In this document: one piece after another, positions 36,671-44,990 of the stretch
Layout: each line of letters begins with the position of its first letter
Numbering within the stretch: the first letter of the stretch is position 1
Assembly: GCA_045601045.1 (NCBI GenBank)
Contig: JAZRZA010000062.1
Location: forward strand, 48,326-112,325
Source of the DNA: UBA1181 sp045601045
Lineage (GTDB): Bacteria; Bacteroidota; Bacteroidia; Bacteroidales; Paludibacteraceae
DNA length: 64,000 nucleotides
Direction: 5' to 3'
Notes under the pieces: model-generated
Seen by the model: the letters and a program-made list of their open reading frames with translations, nothing else
The model's database searches: none
Told to the model about the DNA's origin: nothing
Program-made: the position numbers and the translations under genes

Positions 36671-37105
36671 TTATTCTCGAATAAAGATCTTCATTTGGCA
36701 AGAAGCCATCACTTCGTCACCCACTTTGGTCTCCGCCTTGATCAAAGATACATTCTGCACCTCTGAAACAACACGAATGGTGGTGATCAAAGAGCTTCCA
36801 GCCTTTGGTTTCGCTATCAATTTGAACTTTTTCACCTCTCCGATGTAACCAACGGGAGTCTCTTCGTTCTTCATTTTAGCCTTCACACCGGCATGCGCCG
36901 ATGCGGATTGGGCGATATGCTCAATCAAACCAGGTTCTATAAAATAACCATCCACACAGAAAAAATTGTCCTGCGCGATGGTTAATCCTGAGATACACTC
37001 TGTCTCGTTGGCGTCATACATCGTATCGACCATCATGATCGGATTACGCTGCGGAATCAATTCCTTGATTTGCTCGCCTTGATATAAAGGTTTTTCTAAA
37101 CTCAT
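36671..37105 (-). CDS. Hotdog protein related to FabZ, with Gln at the catalytic His position
   Basis: A 144-residue hotdog protein. LIPQRNPIMMVDTMYD aligns with the FabZ segment LPHRYPFLLVDRV, but the catalytic His is Gln here. EPGLIEHIAQSASAH keeps the second-motif Glu. It may be a catalytically altered dehydratase, an ACP-binding partner or an isomerase. From memory, Bacteroidales homologs often share the PQR form. Its start overlaps the ACP stop by four bases (ATGA, 37102-37105), so translation is coupled. Confidence 0.72.
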   Translation of the reverse strand: MSLEKPLYQGEQIKELIPQRNPIMMVDTMYDANETECISGLTIAQDNFFCVDGYFIEPGLIEHIAQSASAHAGVKAKMKNEETPVGYIGEVKKFKLIAKPKAGSSLITTIRVVSEVQNVSLIKAETKVGDEVMASCQMKIFIRE

Positions 37106-37350
37106 GCCTGCGCTATCTTTTCGTATAAATAGTCATAAAGTTCAGCGAACTTCTTTATATTTTTCAAGTCCTGACCTGGCACCTTCACGCCGAACTCATT
37201 CTCAATGACAGCCACCATGTCAACAAAACTCAAGCTATCCAAAGCCAAAGTAATCTTCACTGTCGCGTCAGGTTTGATGGTGGATAGCTCCACCTCAAAC
37301 TCTTCAGCAAGCAGTTCATTTAGTTTTTCGATAAATGTTTCTTTATCCAT
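37102..37350 (-). CDS. Acyl carrier protein
   Basis: 82 residues, the normal size. The phosphopantetheine site is Ser39 in ALDSLSFVDMVAVIE. The protein is acidic and helical. It is a dedicated second ACP of this operon rather than AcpP, since the flanks are not fatty-acid housekeeping genes. The ketosynthase gene ends 8 bases upstream and the next gene overlaps by four bases. Confidence 0.88.
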   Translation of the reverse strand: MDKETFIEKLNELLAEEFEVELSTIKPDATVKITLALDSLSFVDMVAVIENEFGVKVPGQDLKNIKKFAELYDYLYEKIAQA

Positions 37351-37358
37351 TCACTATA

Positions 37359-38585
37359 TTATTTCATGAATCTTTTTACAATCAAAGTAGAGTTGGTACC
37401 ACCAAATCCGAATGAATTTGACAAGAACATATCGAAGTGGGTATCAACACGCTTTGCAGGAATATTCAATCTCGCGGAATCCTCATCAGGGTTCTCGAAG
37501 TTGATATTAGGCGCGATGAAGTCATTTTGCATCATCAACATAGAGTAGATGATCTCGGAAGAACCTGCCATCCACATCTCGTGGCCAGTCATCGCCTTGG
37601 TAGAGGCAACGTATGGCTTGTAACCCTCGAAAACATTCGCGATGGCCTTTGCCTCGTTCTTGTCACCTACTGGTGTTGAAGTCGCGTGAGCGTTGATGTA
37701 TGCGATATCTTTGATGTCTACATGAGACTCGCGGAGACACATTTGCAAAGAGCGGCTTGGACCGTCTACATTAGGCACGGACATGTGATCACCGTTTGAA
37801 GAGAAACCGTAACCAACCACCTCGGCCAAAATTGGCGCGCCACGCTTCACGGCTGACTCATAGCTCTCGATTACTACAGTAGCGGCACCACCACCAGGAA
37901 CCAATCCATCACGATCACGGTCGAACGGACGGGAAGCCTTGGTAGGATCGCTCTCTCTGGTTGAGAATGCGTTGATACCGTCGAAACTACCAATAGAGTA
38001 AGGGTTTACCTCTTGCGCTCCACCACATACGATGCAGTCTTGCAATCCCCACTTAATAAGGAGTGAACCCAAACCGATGGCGTGCGAACCACTGGCACAT
38101 GCGCCAGAAACGGTCAAGTTGATACCTTTCAATCTGAAAAGGCAACCCAAGTTCATGGTAACTGTGGAGTTCATGGATTGGAAAATCGCGCCTGAACCTA
38201 CCAAAGTAGTATCCTTCTTCTCACGCATGGTGTCAACACTCTTGACAACAGCGTCAGCCGTACTATCGTTTCCATATAATAAACCAATCTCGTGGCTATC
38301 GATATAATCTTGATCAAGACCAGCATTACGAAGAGCCTCGGTAGTCGCAACGTAAGCGTATTTTGCTTGCTCTGGCATATATACACGTTGATTTCTACTA
38401 ACTTGTCCCTTCAAATCAGGAATCTCCAAATGAGCAGTAAGCGCGGATCTGAATCCCATCTCCTTACGGGCAGGATCAAAGATAATACCAGATTTGCCAT
38501 TGTAGAGTGACTCTCTCACCTCTTCAAGGTTCTTACCCAAGCATGAGTAAACTCCCATTCCTGTAATAACAACACGTCTTTCCAT
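37359..38585 (-). CDS. Beta-ketoacyl-ACP synthase (KAS I/II type)
   Basis: A 408-residue ketosynthase. The triad is complete: Cys163 in SGACASGSHA, His300 in NAHATSTPVGD, His335 in MTGHEMWMAG, with Lys330. SFGFGGTNSTLIV ends the fold. It extends an acyl-ACP with malonyl-ACP. Compared with FabF the second motif has Ala (NAHAT) rather than Gly. First gene of the seven-gene minus-strand operon, behind a good promoter. No chain-length factor partner or ketoreductase is in the window. Confidence 0.88.
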   Translation of the reverse strand: MERRVVITGMGVYSCLGKNLEEVRESLYNGKSGIIFDPARKEMGFRSALTAHLEIPDLKGQVSRNQRVYMPEQAKYAYVATTEALRNAGLDQDYIDSHEIGLLYGNDSTADAVVKSVDTMREKKDTTLVGSGAIFQSMNSTVTMNLGCLFRLKGINLTVSGACASGSHAIGLGSLLIKWGLQDCIVCGGAQEVNPYSIGSFDGINAFSTRESDPTKASRPFDRDRDGLVPGGGAATVVIESYESAVKRGAPILAEVVGYGFSSNGDHMSVPNVDGPSRSLQMCLRESHVDIKDIAYINAHATSTPVGDKNEAKAIANVFEGYKPYVASTKAMTGHEMWMAGSSEIIYSMLMMQNDFIAPNINFENPDEDSARLNIPAKRVDTHFDMFLSNSFGFGGTNSTLIVKRFMK

Positions 38586-38645
38586 GTACTGTCGGTTATA
38601 TTTTTATTAAACTTATTTTCTAAAATCTAAATACACTTTGAACCG

Positions 38646-38677
38646 CGAATATAGAAAAAAAACAAATACAAGACAAA
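38646..38677 (-). promoter_or_regulatory. Promoter of the ketosynthase operon
   Basis: On the minus strand TTTG (38674-38677), a 20-base spacer and TATATTCG (38646-38653) fit the Bacteroidetes promoter. The start would be near 38639, about 54 bases before the ketosynthase ATG. Confidence 0.55.
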
Positions 38678-38803
38678 AGAAAAACACAGTCTCAAATGTC
38701 GGAGAACAACAAGGAAGATCCATTACACACCACGTCACGCATCTCCATAAGACAACACACATAGCCCACACATCTCACCTATGTTTTATACCGCACCATC
38801 CTC

Positions 38804-38936
38804 ACCGGGCACGTCTCCGCTTCGCTGCGACGTACCCGGTTACGCAAAATGTCGTCCTTCGGACGAGGTCTTTTGTCCGAAGGACAATACTTTCAATAAC
38901 CCCGTACGAGGGGAGCGAAGCGGACCCGTGCGGGGT
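38804..38936. repeat. Two inverted covarying hairpins around a central hairpin
   Basis: Hairpin A is 38804-38840, hairpin C 38899-38936. C read on the opposite strand aligns with A end to end: ACCGGG-CACG-TC-loop-GCGA-CGTA-CCCGGT against ACCCCG-CACG-GG-loop-CCCCT-CGTA-CGGGGT. The 11-base loop TCCGCTTCGCT is identical, while stem pairs differ by compensatory changes. Because the copies are inverted, the two loops are fully complementary (38816-38826 with 38914-38924). Between them GTCCTTCGGAC (38854-38864) and GTCCGAAGGAC (38875-38885) form a third hairpin. It may be a REP/BIME-like or MITE-like interspersed element or a structured RNA. Confidence 0.75.
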
Positions 38937-39054
38937 ATGGCACATAAGAATCCCAACTCCATACCCATCACCGCGGACGCCCCTACAACCCACATCGCCA
39001 CATATATATCACGGATATATATCACGGAATTCCTCCTTTTATATTTCTTAACGA

Positions 39055-39082
39055 TTAATTCCTAAATCTTAACTTTTAAATC
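39055..39082 (+). repeat. Heptad repeat upstream of the M16 peptidase gene
   Basis: Four 7-base units: TTAATTC, CTAAATC, TTAACTT, TTAAATC. They end just before a -7 box TACATTTG (39085-39092) that precedes the ATG at 39113. Same unit and same placement relative to the promoter as at 16711-16738. Confidence 0.65.
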
Positions 39083-39084
39083 CT

Positions 39085-39092
39085 TACATTTG
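39085..39092 (+). promoter_or_regulatory. -7 box of the M16 peptidase gene
   Basis: TACATTTG fits TAnnTTTG, 20 bases before the ATG at 39113. The -33 site is covered by the heptad repeat. Confidence 0.45.
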
Positions 39093-39112
39093 TATAATTA
39101 ACGGAAACATAC

Positions 39113-41926
39113 ATGAAGAAATTATTGATCTCAACGTTGACCGCACTTTGCGCGTTGACCACATTCGGAAAAGGAAATGACACGGCTATCCCTAGAGATG
39201 GCGCCATCCGCTATGGCGTCTTGGAAAATGGACTCACCTACTATATCCGTCACAACGAGGAACAGCCTCAACGGGCCGATTTCTACATCGCCCAAAATGT
39301 AGGTGCTATCCTTGAGGAGGATAATCAAAACGGCCTAGCCCACTTCTTGGAGCACATGGCCTTCAACGGAACCAAGAATTTCCCTGACAAAGGAATCATC
39401 AACTACTTAGAGACCATAGGCGTCCAATTCGGCAATAACGTGAACGCATATACCTCTTTGGATGAGACGGTCTATAATTTGAAATCAGTGCCCACCTTCC
39501 GTGAGAGCATCGTGGATACTGCCCTACTCATCCTCCACGATTGGTCCGGCTTCATCTCCCTCAAAGGAGAAGAGATCGACAAGGAGCGTGGCGTAATACG
39601 CGAAGAGTGGCGCAGCAGACAAAATGCGAACAGAAGACTTTGGAAGAGATCCTTGCCTATTCTCTACCATAATTCACAATATGCGAAGCGTGACATCATC
39701 GGCGACACCGCCATCATCGCCAACTTCGCGCACGACACCCTACGAGCCTACTATCACAAGTGGTACAGACCCGACCTTCAGGCGATTGTCATCGTAGGTG
39801 ATGTGGATGTGGACCATGTGGAGAAAACCATCCATACGATGTGGCAAGATATTCCGAAAAGGATCAATCCCGCGCCAAGGACCGTTTACCAATTGGAACG
39901 CCCTACCCAACCGATCGTAGCGGTATTGACAGACGAGGAGGCCAAGAACGCCACCATCCGTATCGACTACCGCATCGACAAACTCACACACGAACAAATG
40001 GAGAGCATGCCAGGGTATGTGAACTCACTGGTCCGCAATCTGATTGAATCAATGATGAGCGACCGTTTGGACGAGATCTCGCAAAAACCAGACGCGCCTT
40101 TCGCTGGCGCATCCGTCGGCTATGGTGAGATTGTCCGTTCCAAAGACGCGTTCATCATGATGGCCGTGCCGATAGAGGGGAAAGAGGAGGCTTCCTTCGT
40201 CTCCCTATTGGAAGAGGTGGAGCGCATGACACGTTTCGGATTCACCCAAGCCGAACTCGACAGAGCCAAGGAGAGCATGCTCAGCCATCTAGAGAAGGCA
40301 TACAACGAGCGCTACAAAACACCTAACGGTTCTTATGTGAGCGAATACATCCGCAACTTCCTGGACCACGAACCGACTCCAGGCATCGAATGGGAACTGA
40401 ATACGGTAAAAGAGATTTTCCAGGGTTTACCTTTGGAGGCCATCAACCAATACGCGTCCATGGCCAAAGGCGATGGGGAGATTGCCGTATTGATGACAGG
40501 ACCTAAGAAAGAGGAGGTGAAATTTCCAACCGAAGAGCGTGTCCGCGAATTATTAAATAACGCGGAAAGAATGAATGTCGGCTCCTATTCCGAGAACGAC
40601 CTCACCACACCACTCATCAGCCAAACACCTAAGATGGGTAAGTTGAAAAAATCGGTCTCTTCCAAAGCGCTTCAAGGAGTGACTGAATGGACGCTAAGCA
40701 ATGGCATGCGCCTTATCATCCAACCTACCCAATTAAAGGAAGATGAGATATTGCTTTATGGCTACAGCGAAGGAGGATTATCCATCATTGAGGATTTGAA
40801 AGAGTTACCTTCCGCCAACCTATGCGTATCAGTGGCCCAAAACAATGGTATGGGCAATTACAACGCAATAGACCTAGGCAAAAAACTAGCAGGCAAAGTG
40901 GTCAGTCTATCCCCTAACGTCAACGCATACAGCGAGGGATTCTCCGGCAGCTCTTCCGTGAAGGATTTCGAAACATTGATGCAATTGGTATACTTGCTCT
41001 TCACCGGAACCAGAAGCGATGATGACAGTTACCAAGCCTTGATCAACCAATACCACACCGCTTTGATCAATGCGAACAAGGATCCAGGCCGTGCGTTCAG
41101 CGACTCGGTTCAAGTGACCGCCAATGCGCACCACCCTCGCACCATGCCTTTCGGCGTGAAGCAATTGGCCCATGTGGATCAAAAGAAGGCATTGGAGATT
41201 TTCGACAAACGATTCCAAGACCCTAAAGATTTCACGCTATACCTAGTTGGAAACGTGGATATGGAGAAGATGAAGGAACCGATTCTTCGCTATTTAGGCG
41301 GCATTCCTGTCCAAAAAAAGATGAAGAAAGAGCAATGGATCGACCGTCAAATCAGACGTCCACAAGGCATAGTCCGCAACACATTCACCCGTCCGTTGGA
41401 GATTAAGAAGACCTCTAGCTTCGTGTTATATGGCGGTGAAATGGATTACACCCTCAAAAACCGTATGAAGATGCAATTGATCGGTGACATTTTGGACATC
41501 CGTTACTTCGAGTCCATGCGTGAGAATGAGGGTGGCACCTACGGTGTCTCCGTCAGAGGATCCATGAACGACAAGCCAGTTCATTACGCCTCTTTGCAGA
41601 TGAGATACGACACGGACCCTGAGATGTATGAAAAACTCCAATCATTGGTATATGCGGAGATAGACACCTTCATCGCACAAGGTCCTAGGGAGGTTGATTT
41701 CAACAAGGCGAAGGAGAATCTACGCAACAAATTCCAAGAGAATCTCAAAAAGAACAACTGGAAATTGAATGCGACCATCACCTACTACAACCACGGTGAA
41801 GAGGTGGAGAAGAACTATCTTACCATCCTTGACAGCATCACCAGGGAGGATCTGCGTCAAACCCTAGAATGGCTTAAGAAGCAAAACAACGTGATAGAGG
41901 TGGTGATGAAACCGGAAGGGAATTAA
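39113..41926 (+). CDS. M16 family zinc peptidase (insulinase-like), secreted
   Basis: A 937-residue two-half M16 protease with a signal peptide (MKKLLISTLTALCALTTFGK). The inverted zinc motif HFLEH is at residues 77-81, with the downstream NAYTSLDETVYNL that carries a further active-site Glu region. The second half (about 520-937) is the inactive partner half and contains RYFESMRENEGGTYGVSVRG, typical of pitrilysin relatives. It should degrade peptides in the periplasm. The stop codon is followed at once by a heptad repeat. Confidence 0.9.
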   Translation: MKKLLISTLTALCALTTFGKGNDTAIPRDGAIRYGVLENGLTYYIRHNEEQPQRADFYIAQNVGAILEEDNQNGLAHFLEHMAFNGTKNFPDKGIINYLETIGVQFGNNVNAYTSLDETVYNLKSVPTFRESIVDTALLILHDWSGFISLKGEEIDKERGVIREEWRSRQNANRRLWKRSLPILYHNSQYAKRDIIGDTAIIANFAHDTLRAYYHKWYRPDLQAIVIVGDVDVDHVEKTIHTMWQDIPKRINPAPRTVYQLERPTQPIVAVLTDEEAKNATIRIDYRIDKLTHEQMESMPGYVNSLVRNLIESMMSDRLDEISQKPDAPFAGASVGYGEIVRSKDAFIMMAVPIEGKEEASFVSLLEEVERMTRFGFTQAELDRAKESMLSHLEKAYNERYKTPNGSYVSEYIRNFLDHEPTPGIEWELNTVKEIFQGLPLEAINQYASMAKGDGEIAVLMTGPKKEEVKFPTEERVRELLNNAERMNVGSYSENDLTTPLISQTPKMGKLKKSVSSKALQGVTEWTLSNGMRLIIQPTQLKEDEILLYGYSEGGLSIIEDLKELPSANLCVSVAQNNGMGNYNAIDLGKKLAGKVVSLSPNVNAYSEGFSGSSSVKDFETLMQLVYLLFTGTRSDDDSYQALINQYHTALINANKDPGRAFSDSVQVTANAHHPRTMPFGVKQLAHVDQKKALEIFDKRFQDPKDFTLYLVGNVDMEKMKEPILRYLGGIPVQKKMKKEQWIDRQIRRPQGIVRNTFTRPLEIKKTSSFVLYGGEMDYTLKNRMKMQLIGDILDIRYFESMRENEGGTYGVSVRGSMNDKPVHYASLQMRYDTDPEMYEKLQSLVYAEIDTFIAQGPREVDFNKAKENLRNKFQENLKKNNWKLNATITYYNHGEEVEKNYLTILDSITREDLRQTLEWLKKQNNVIEVVMKPEGN

Positions 41927-41954
41927 GATTTAAGAGTTAAGAGTTAAGAGTTAA
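41927..41954 (-). repeat. Heptad repeat right after the M16 stop codon
   Basis: GATTTAA, then GAGTTAA three times. Read on the minus strand the units are TTAACTC x3 and TTAAATC, the same heptads as at 16711-16738. The array begins on the base after the stop codon and lies 41 bases before the next ATG. Confidence 0.75.
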
Positions 41955-41994
41955 GAAACGTTAGTTCAACATAATATTAAGAAACACATTAGAT

Positions 41995-42510
41995 ATGAAG
42001 AAAACAATAGCAATTACCTTTTTAATTTTCGCATGCGGGTTCGCAAGTCATGCTGATATGGTTGAAAAGGAGAAGGAACAGCAAGCAACTATCACTCAAG
42101 AAGTGGACGGCGGCGTTTACCACAAACTGACCACAAAAATATCCTGCGGCGATGAGGAAGTATACGTAAGAAGCATCATGAAAGATGCTGAATTCAAAGG
42201 AGGTAAATCAGCCCTTATGAATTTTCTGAAAGAGAACATCCAATATCCAGAGAAAGCTCTCATGGAAGGTACACAAGGAATGGTCTTTGTAAGATTTGTC
42301 ATCACCCAACAGGGGGAAGTCAAAAATCCGGTAGTTATCAGAAGTGTAGATCCTTTGCTCGACGAAGAGGCTCTCCGTGTTGTAGGGAAAATGCCCGACT
42401 GGATTCCCGCAGAAATCGATGGTGGCAAAAAAGTGAATAGTTACTATACGCTGCCTATCAGATTCAAACTTGTGGATAGTCCATCCAAAACCAAACCTAA
42501 AAAGAGATAA
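41995..42510 (+). CDS. Small TonB C-terminal domain protein (exported)
   Basis: 171 residues. An N-terminal signal peptide (IAITFLIFACGFASHA) is followed by a short spacer and a TonB C-terminal domain (about 65-160): AEFKGGKSALMNFLKENIQYP, FVITQQGEVKNPVVIRSVDP, ending in LPIRFKL. It lacks the membrane anchor and Pro-rich stretch of true TonB (compare 21816-22529), so it may be a periplasmic receiver or a partner of another inner-membrane protein. Coupling with the M16 gene is possible but the gap is 68 bases. Confidence 0.8.
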   Translation: MKKTIAITFLIFACGFASHADMVEKEKEQQATITQEVDGGVYHKLTTKISCGDEEVYVRSIMKDAEFKGGKSALMNFLKENIQYPEKALMEGTQGMVFVRFVITQQGEVKNPVVIRSVDPLLDEEALRVVGKMPDWIPAEIDGGKKVNSYYTLPIRFKLVDSPSKTKPKKR

Positions 42511-42551
42511 AAAAATTGGTTGGGCCTAATGGAGAGTACATTGGGCCCAAC
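42511..42551 (-). terminator. Terminator of the Fe-ADH gene
   Basis: On the minus strand a 13-bp stem (GTTGGGCCCAATG / CATTAGGCCCAAC, one G-T pair) is followed by CCAATTTTTT. It lies between the two convergent genes. Confidence 0.75.
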
Positions 42552-42590
42552 GTCTCTACAACGCTATCGCACAACGCATCGCAAGATGAA

Positions 42591-43772
42591 TCATCCCACA
42601 ATCCGCATAATTCTAGCGAAATCCTCCTTTTTGAAAAAGACTGGGCATGGATAGAGGGGATGCGCATCCTTATCAGCCCAAGCCGCCATCTTCTCCACAT
42701 TGCTCTCCTCCAACACATTGAACTTTTCCGGGATATCCAATTGTTTGTTCAATTGACGAATAGCCTCGATAAAGGCCGACGCCTTATCACCCCCTTGACA
42801 ATCCAAACGCAGCACATCAGCCAGACGCGCATAGGCTTGGTCCGCTTTCGGACGATAGGCCTCCAAGACATGCGGCAAGATCACCGCATTGGCCAAACCG
42901 TGTTGGATATGGTACTGGCCACCAAAAGCGTGCGCGATCGAATGGACATATCCTACACCCGCTACGGTAAACGCAATACCAGCGTTATAAGAGGCTTGCA
43001 ACATCTTCTCACGCGCCTCCATATCATTGCCATCCGCATAGGCACGAGGCAAATAGGTGAAGATGTCGCGAATAGCGGACTCCGCCAAAGATTTGGTGTC
43101 CCGCAAATGGAATATCGTATTGAGATAGGTCTCCACCGCATGCGTCAGCGCGTCCATACCGGTATAGGCAGTCAGCGCAGCTGGCAAACTGGCGGTAAGG
43201 TCAGGATCAAGCACCGCCACATCCGGGCAAAGCGCAAAATCCGCAATGGCATACTTGCGGCCAATCGTATCATCGGTCACCACAGCGGCGATGGTACACT
43301 CCGAACCGGTGCCCGCCGTTGTTGGCACTGCCACGAAGAAGGGCAGTTTACGACGCACCTTCAAGACACCATCCAACTCCTGCACCGACTTTCGAGGGCG
43401 AACCACCATAGCGCCCATCGCCTTGGCAGCATCCATGTTGGAGCCACCTCCAATCGCCACGATACCATCACATTGATGCAGCTTATACAATTCCGCCATC
43501 TTCATAATCTGGGAAGCGGGCGGATCTGACAAAACCTCCGAAAAGAGATAGGCTTGGGGCATCATCTCTAACAACGAAGCGACAAGCGGAGACTTTCCCA
43601 CCCTTGGCCCCGTCACAATCATCGGCCTCTTGACATCATGGTCGCTCAACAATTCCGGAATTAAAGATGAACATCCTCTTCCCTTCACCAAAATAGGCTG
43701 ACGATGAGGAATAACTTGATTAACAACGGCATAGACGCCTTGAAATATCTTACAAAACAATTTATTTGCCAT
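42591..43772 (-). CDS. Iron-containing alcohol dehydrogenase
   Basis: A 393-residue group III alcohol dehydrogenase. NAD(P) contact GGGSNMDAAKAMGA, the phosphate-binding TTAGTGSECTIAAV, and the metal ligands in DALTHAVETYL and HSIAHAFGGQYHIQHG are present. Substrate is probably a short alcohol/aldehyde or diol. The frame opens at 43826, but the ATG at 43772 (MANKLFCKIF) matches the family. Divergent from the YeiH gene. Confidence 0.9.
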   Translation of the reverse strand: MANKLFCKIFQGVYAVVNQVIPHRQPILVKGRGCSSLIPELLSDHDVKRPMIVTGPRVGKSPLVASLLEMMPQAYLFSEVLSDPPASQIMKMAELYKLHQCDGIVAIGGGSNMDAAKAMGAMVVRPRKSVQELDGVLKVRRKLPFFVAVPTTAGTGSECTIAAVVTDDTIGRKYAIADFALCPDVAVLDPDLTASLPAALTAYTGMDALTHAVETYLNTIFHLRDTKSLAESAIRDIFTYLPRAYADGNDMEAREKMLQASYNAGIAFTVAGVGYVHSIAHAFGGQYHIQHGLANAVILPHVLEAYRPKADQAYARLADVLRLDCQGGDKASAFIEAIRQLNKQLDIPEKFNVLEESNVEKMAAWADKDAHPLYPCPVFFKKEDFARIMRIVG

Positions 43773-43849
43773 AACAATCATTCTTATACTGCAAAAATAG
43801 AAAATTAGAGACAGTTCGCAAACCAACTAAATGCTAAATGAAGGGGTGG

Positions 43850-43880
43850 TTGCATAATTTTTCGAGATAACCTAAATTTG
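43850..43880 (+). promoter_or_regulatory. Promoter of the YeiH/rhodanese-MBL pair
   Basis: TTG at 43850-43852, a 20-base spacer, and TAAATTTG at 43873-43880. This is a near-consensus Bacteroidetes promoter. The start near 43887 leaves a leader of about 14 bases before the ATG at 43901. Confidence 0.65.
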
Positions 43881-43900
43881 CATGATGAATTTATAGATTG

Positions 43901-44974
43901 ATGAACAAAATAATTTACATAACAATTGTAGCCTCGCTTGCCATTTCGCTTCTCCTCGGTTTCTCAGTAAAACAATTCGGATTGGACTTAGGAGGATGCA
44001 CCTGGATGGCCACATGGGTCTCCTCACCCATCGCACTCTTGCTAGGCATTCTTTTCGCACTCCTGTTCGGTGCGACATTCAGCGATTTCACCAAGACCAT
44101 GTCTAAAAAGATGTTGCAATACTCCGTTATCGGACTCGGATTCGGCATGAATGTGAACAAGGCGATCGCATCCGGTAGTGAAGGTATGATATTCACCATC
44201 ATCAGCGTTTTCGGAACGTTGGCCATCGGATACTTAGTAGGACGTAAATTGCTGAAAGTGGATACCGAGACCAGTTACCTCATCTCTTCGGGAACAGCCA
44301 TCTGTGGAGGCTCCGCCATTGCAGCGATCGGCCCTACCATCAAGGCGAAATCGGAATCCATGAGCGTAGCCTTGGGCGTTGTATTCATCCTCAATGCAGT
44401 GGCGCTCTTCATCTTCCCGTTAATCGGTGATTGGATTGGTATGTCCATGAAACAATTCGGCATGTGGGCGGCCATCGCCATCCACGACACCAGTTCCGTG
44501 GTAGGAGCAGGTTCCGCCTACGACCAATCCCATGCCGCCTTGATGACAAGCGAAGGAGTTTCCGCCTTGGAGGTAGCCACCACCATCAAACTGACGCGTG
44601 CCTTGTGGATTATCGCATTGGTTCTTGTCACCCCATTCTTCTTCCGCAACAAATTATCTGAAGGAGAGGCCAAGAAACCATGGTACAAATGCGTACCAAC
44701 CTTCATCATCTGGTTTATCGTAGCCATCCTATTCAACACCTACATACTCTCCAACGAATCTCTGATCGGAGAAACGGCATCAAAGATCGGCACCTCATTC
44801 AGTAGCGCCGTCAATCTATTGGCGAAGCAGATGATCACCCTCTCCCTCTTCTTCATTGGAGCAGGGCTCACCAAAGCCACTTTAAAATCGGTCGGTGTGC
44901 GCCCATTGATCCAAGGCATTCTTCTATGGTTCATCATCAGTTTAGTTTCATTGGCATACATTTTGTTCATTTAA
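43901..44974 (+). CDS. YeiH-type (UPF0324) putative sulfate/sulfite exporter
   Basis: A 357-residue membrane protein with about 10-11 hydrophobic segments. Conserved stretches are SVIGLGFGMNVNKAI, ISSGTAICGGSAIAAIGPTI and AIHDTSSVVGAGSAYD. The family is annotated as a putative sulfate exporter, with experimental support weak. The frame opens with TTG at 43898; the ATG at 43901 is used. The downstream gene, 16 bases away, encodes a rhodanese-MBL lipoprotein, which supports a sulfur role. Confidence 0.85.
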   Translation: MNKIIYITIVASLAISLLLGFSVKQFGLDLGGCTWMATWVSSPIALLLGILFALLFGATFSDFTKTMSKKMLQYSVIGLGFGMNVNKAIASGSEGMIFTIISVFGTLAIGYLVGRKLLKVDTETSYLISSGTAICGGSAIAAIGPTIKAKSESMSVALGVVFILNAVALFIFPLIGDWIGMSMKQFGMWAAIAIHDTSSVVGAGSAYDQSHAALMTSEGVSALEVATTIKLTRALWIIALVLVTPFFFRNKLSEGEAKKPWYKCVPTFIIWFIVAILFNTYILSNESLIGETASKIGTSFSSAVNLLAKQMITLSLFFIGAGLTKATLKSVGVRPLIQGILLWFIISLVSLAYILFI

Positions 44975-44990
44975 TATAAAACAATAAATC

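Noticed and set aside
38638..39065. Three overlapping frames in the spacer upstream of the M16 gene
   Set aside because: They run across the hairpin element and read low-complexity sequence; the region is better explained as promoter plus structured repeat.
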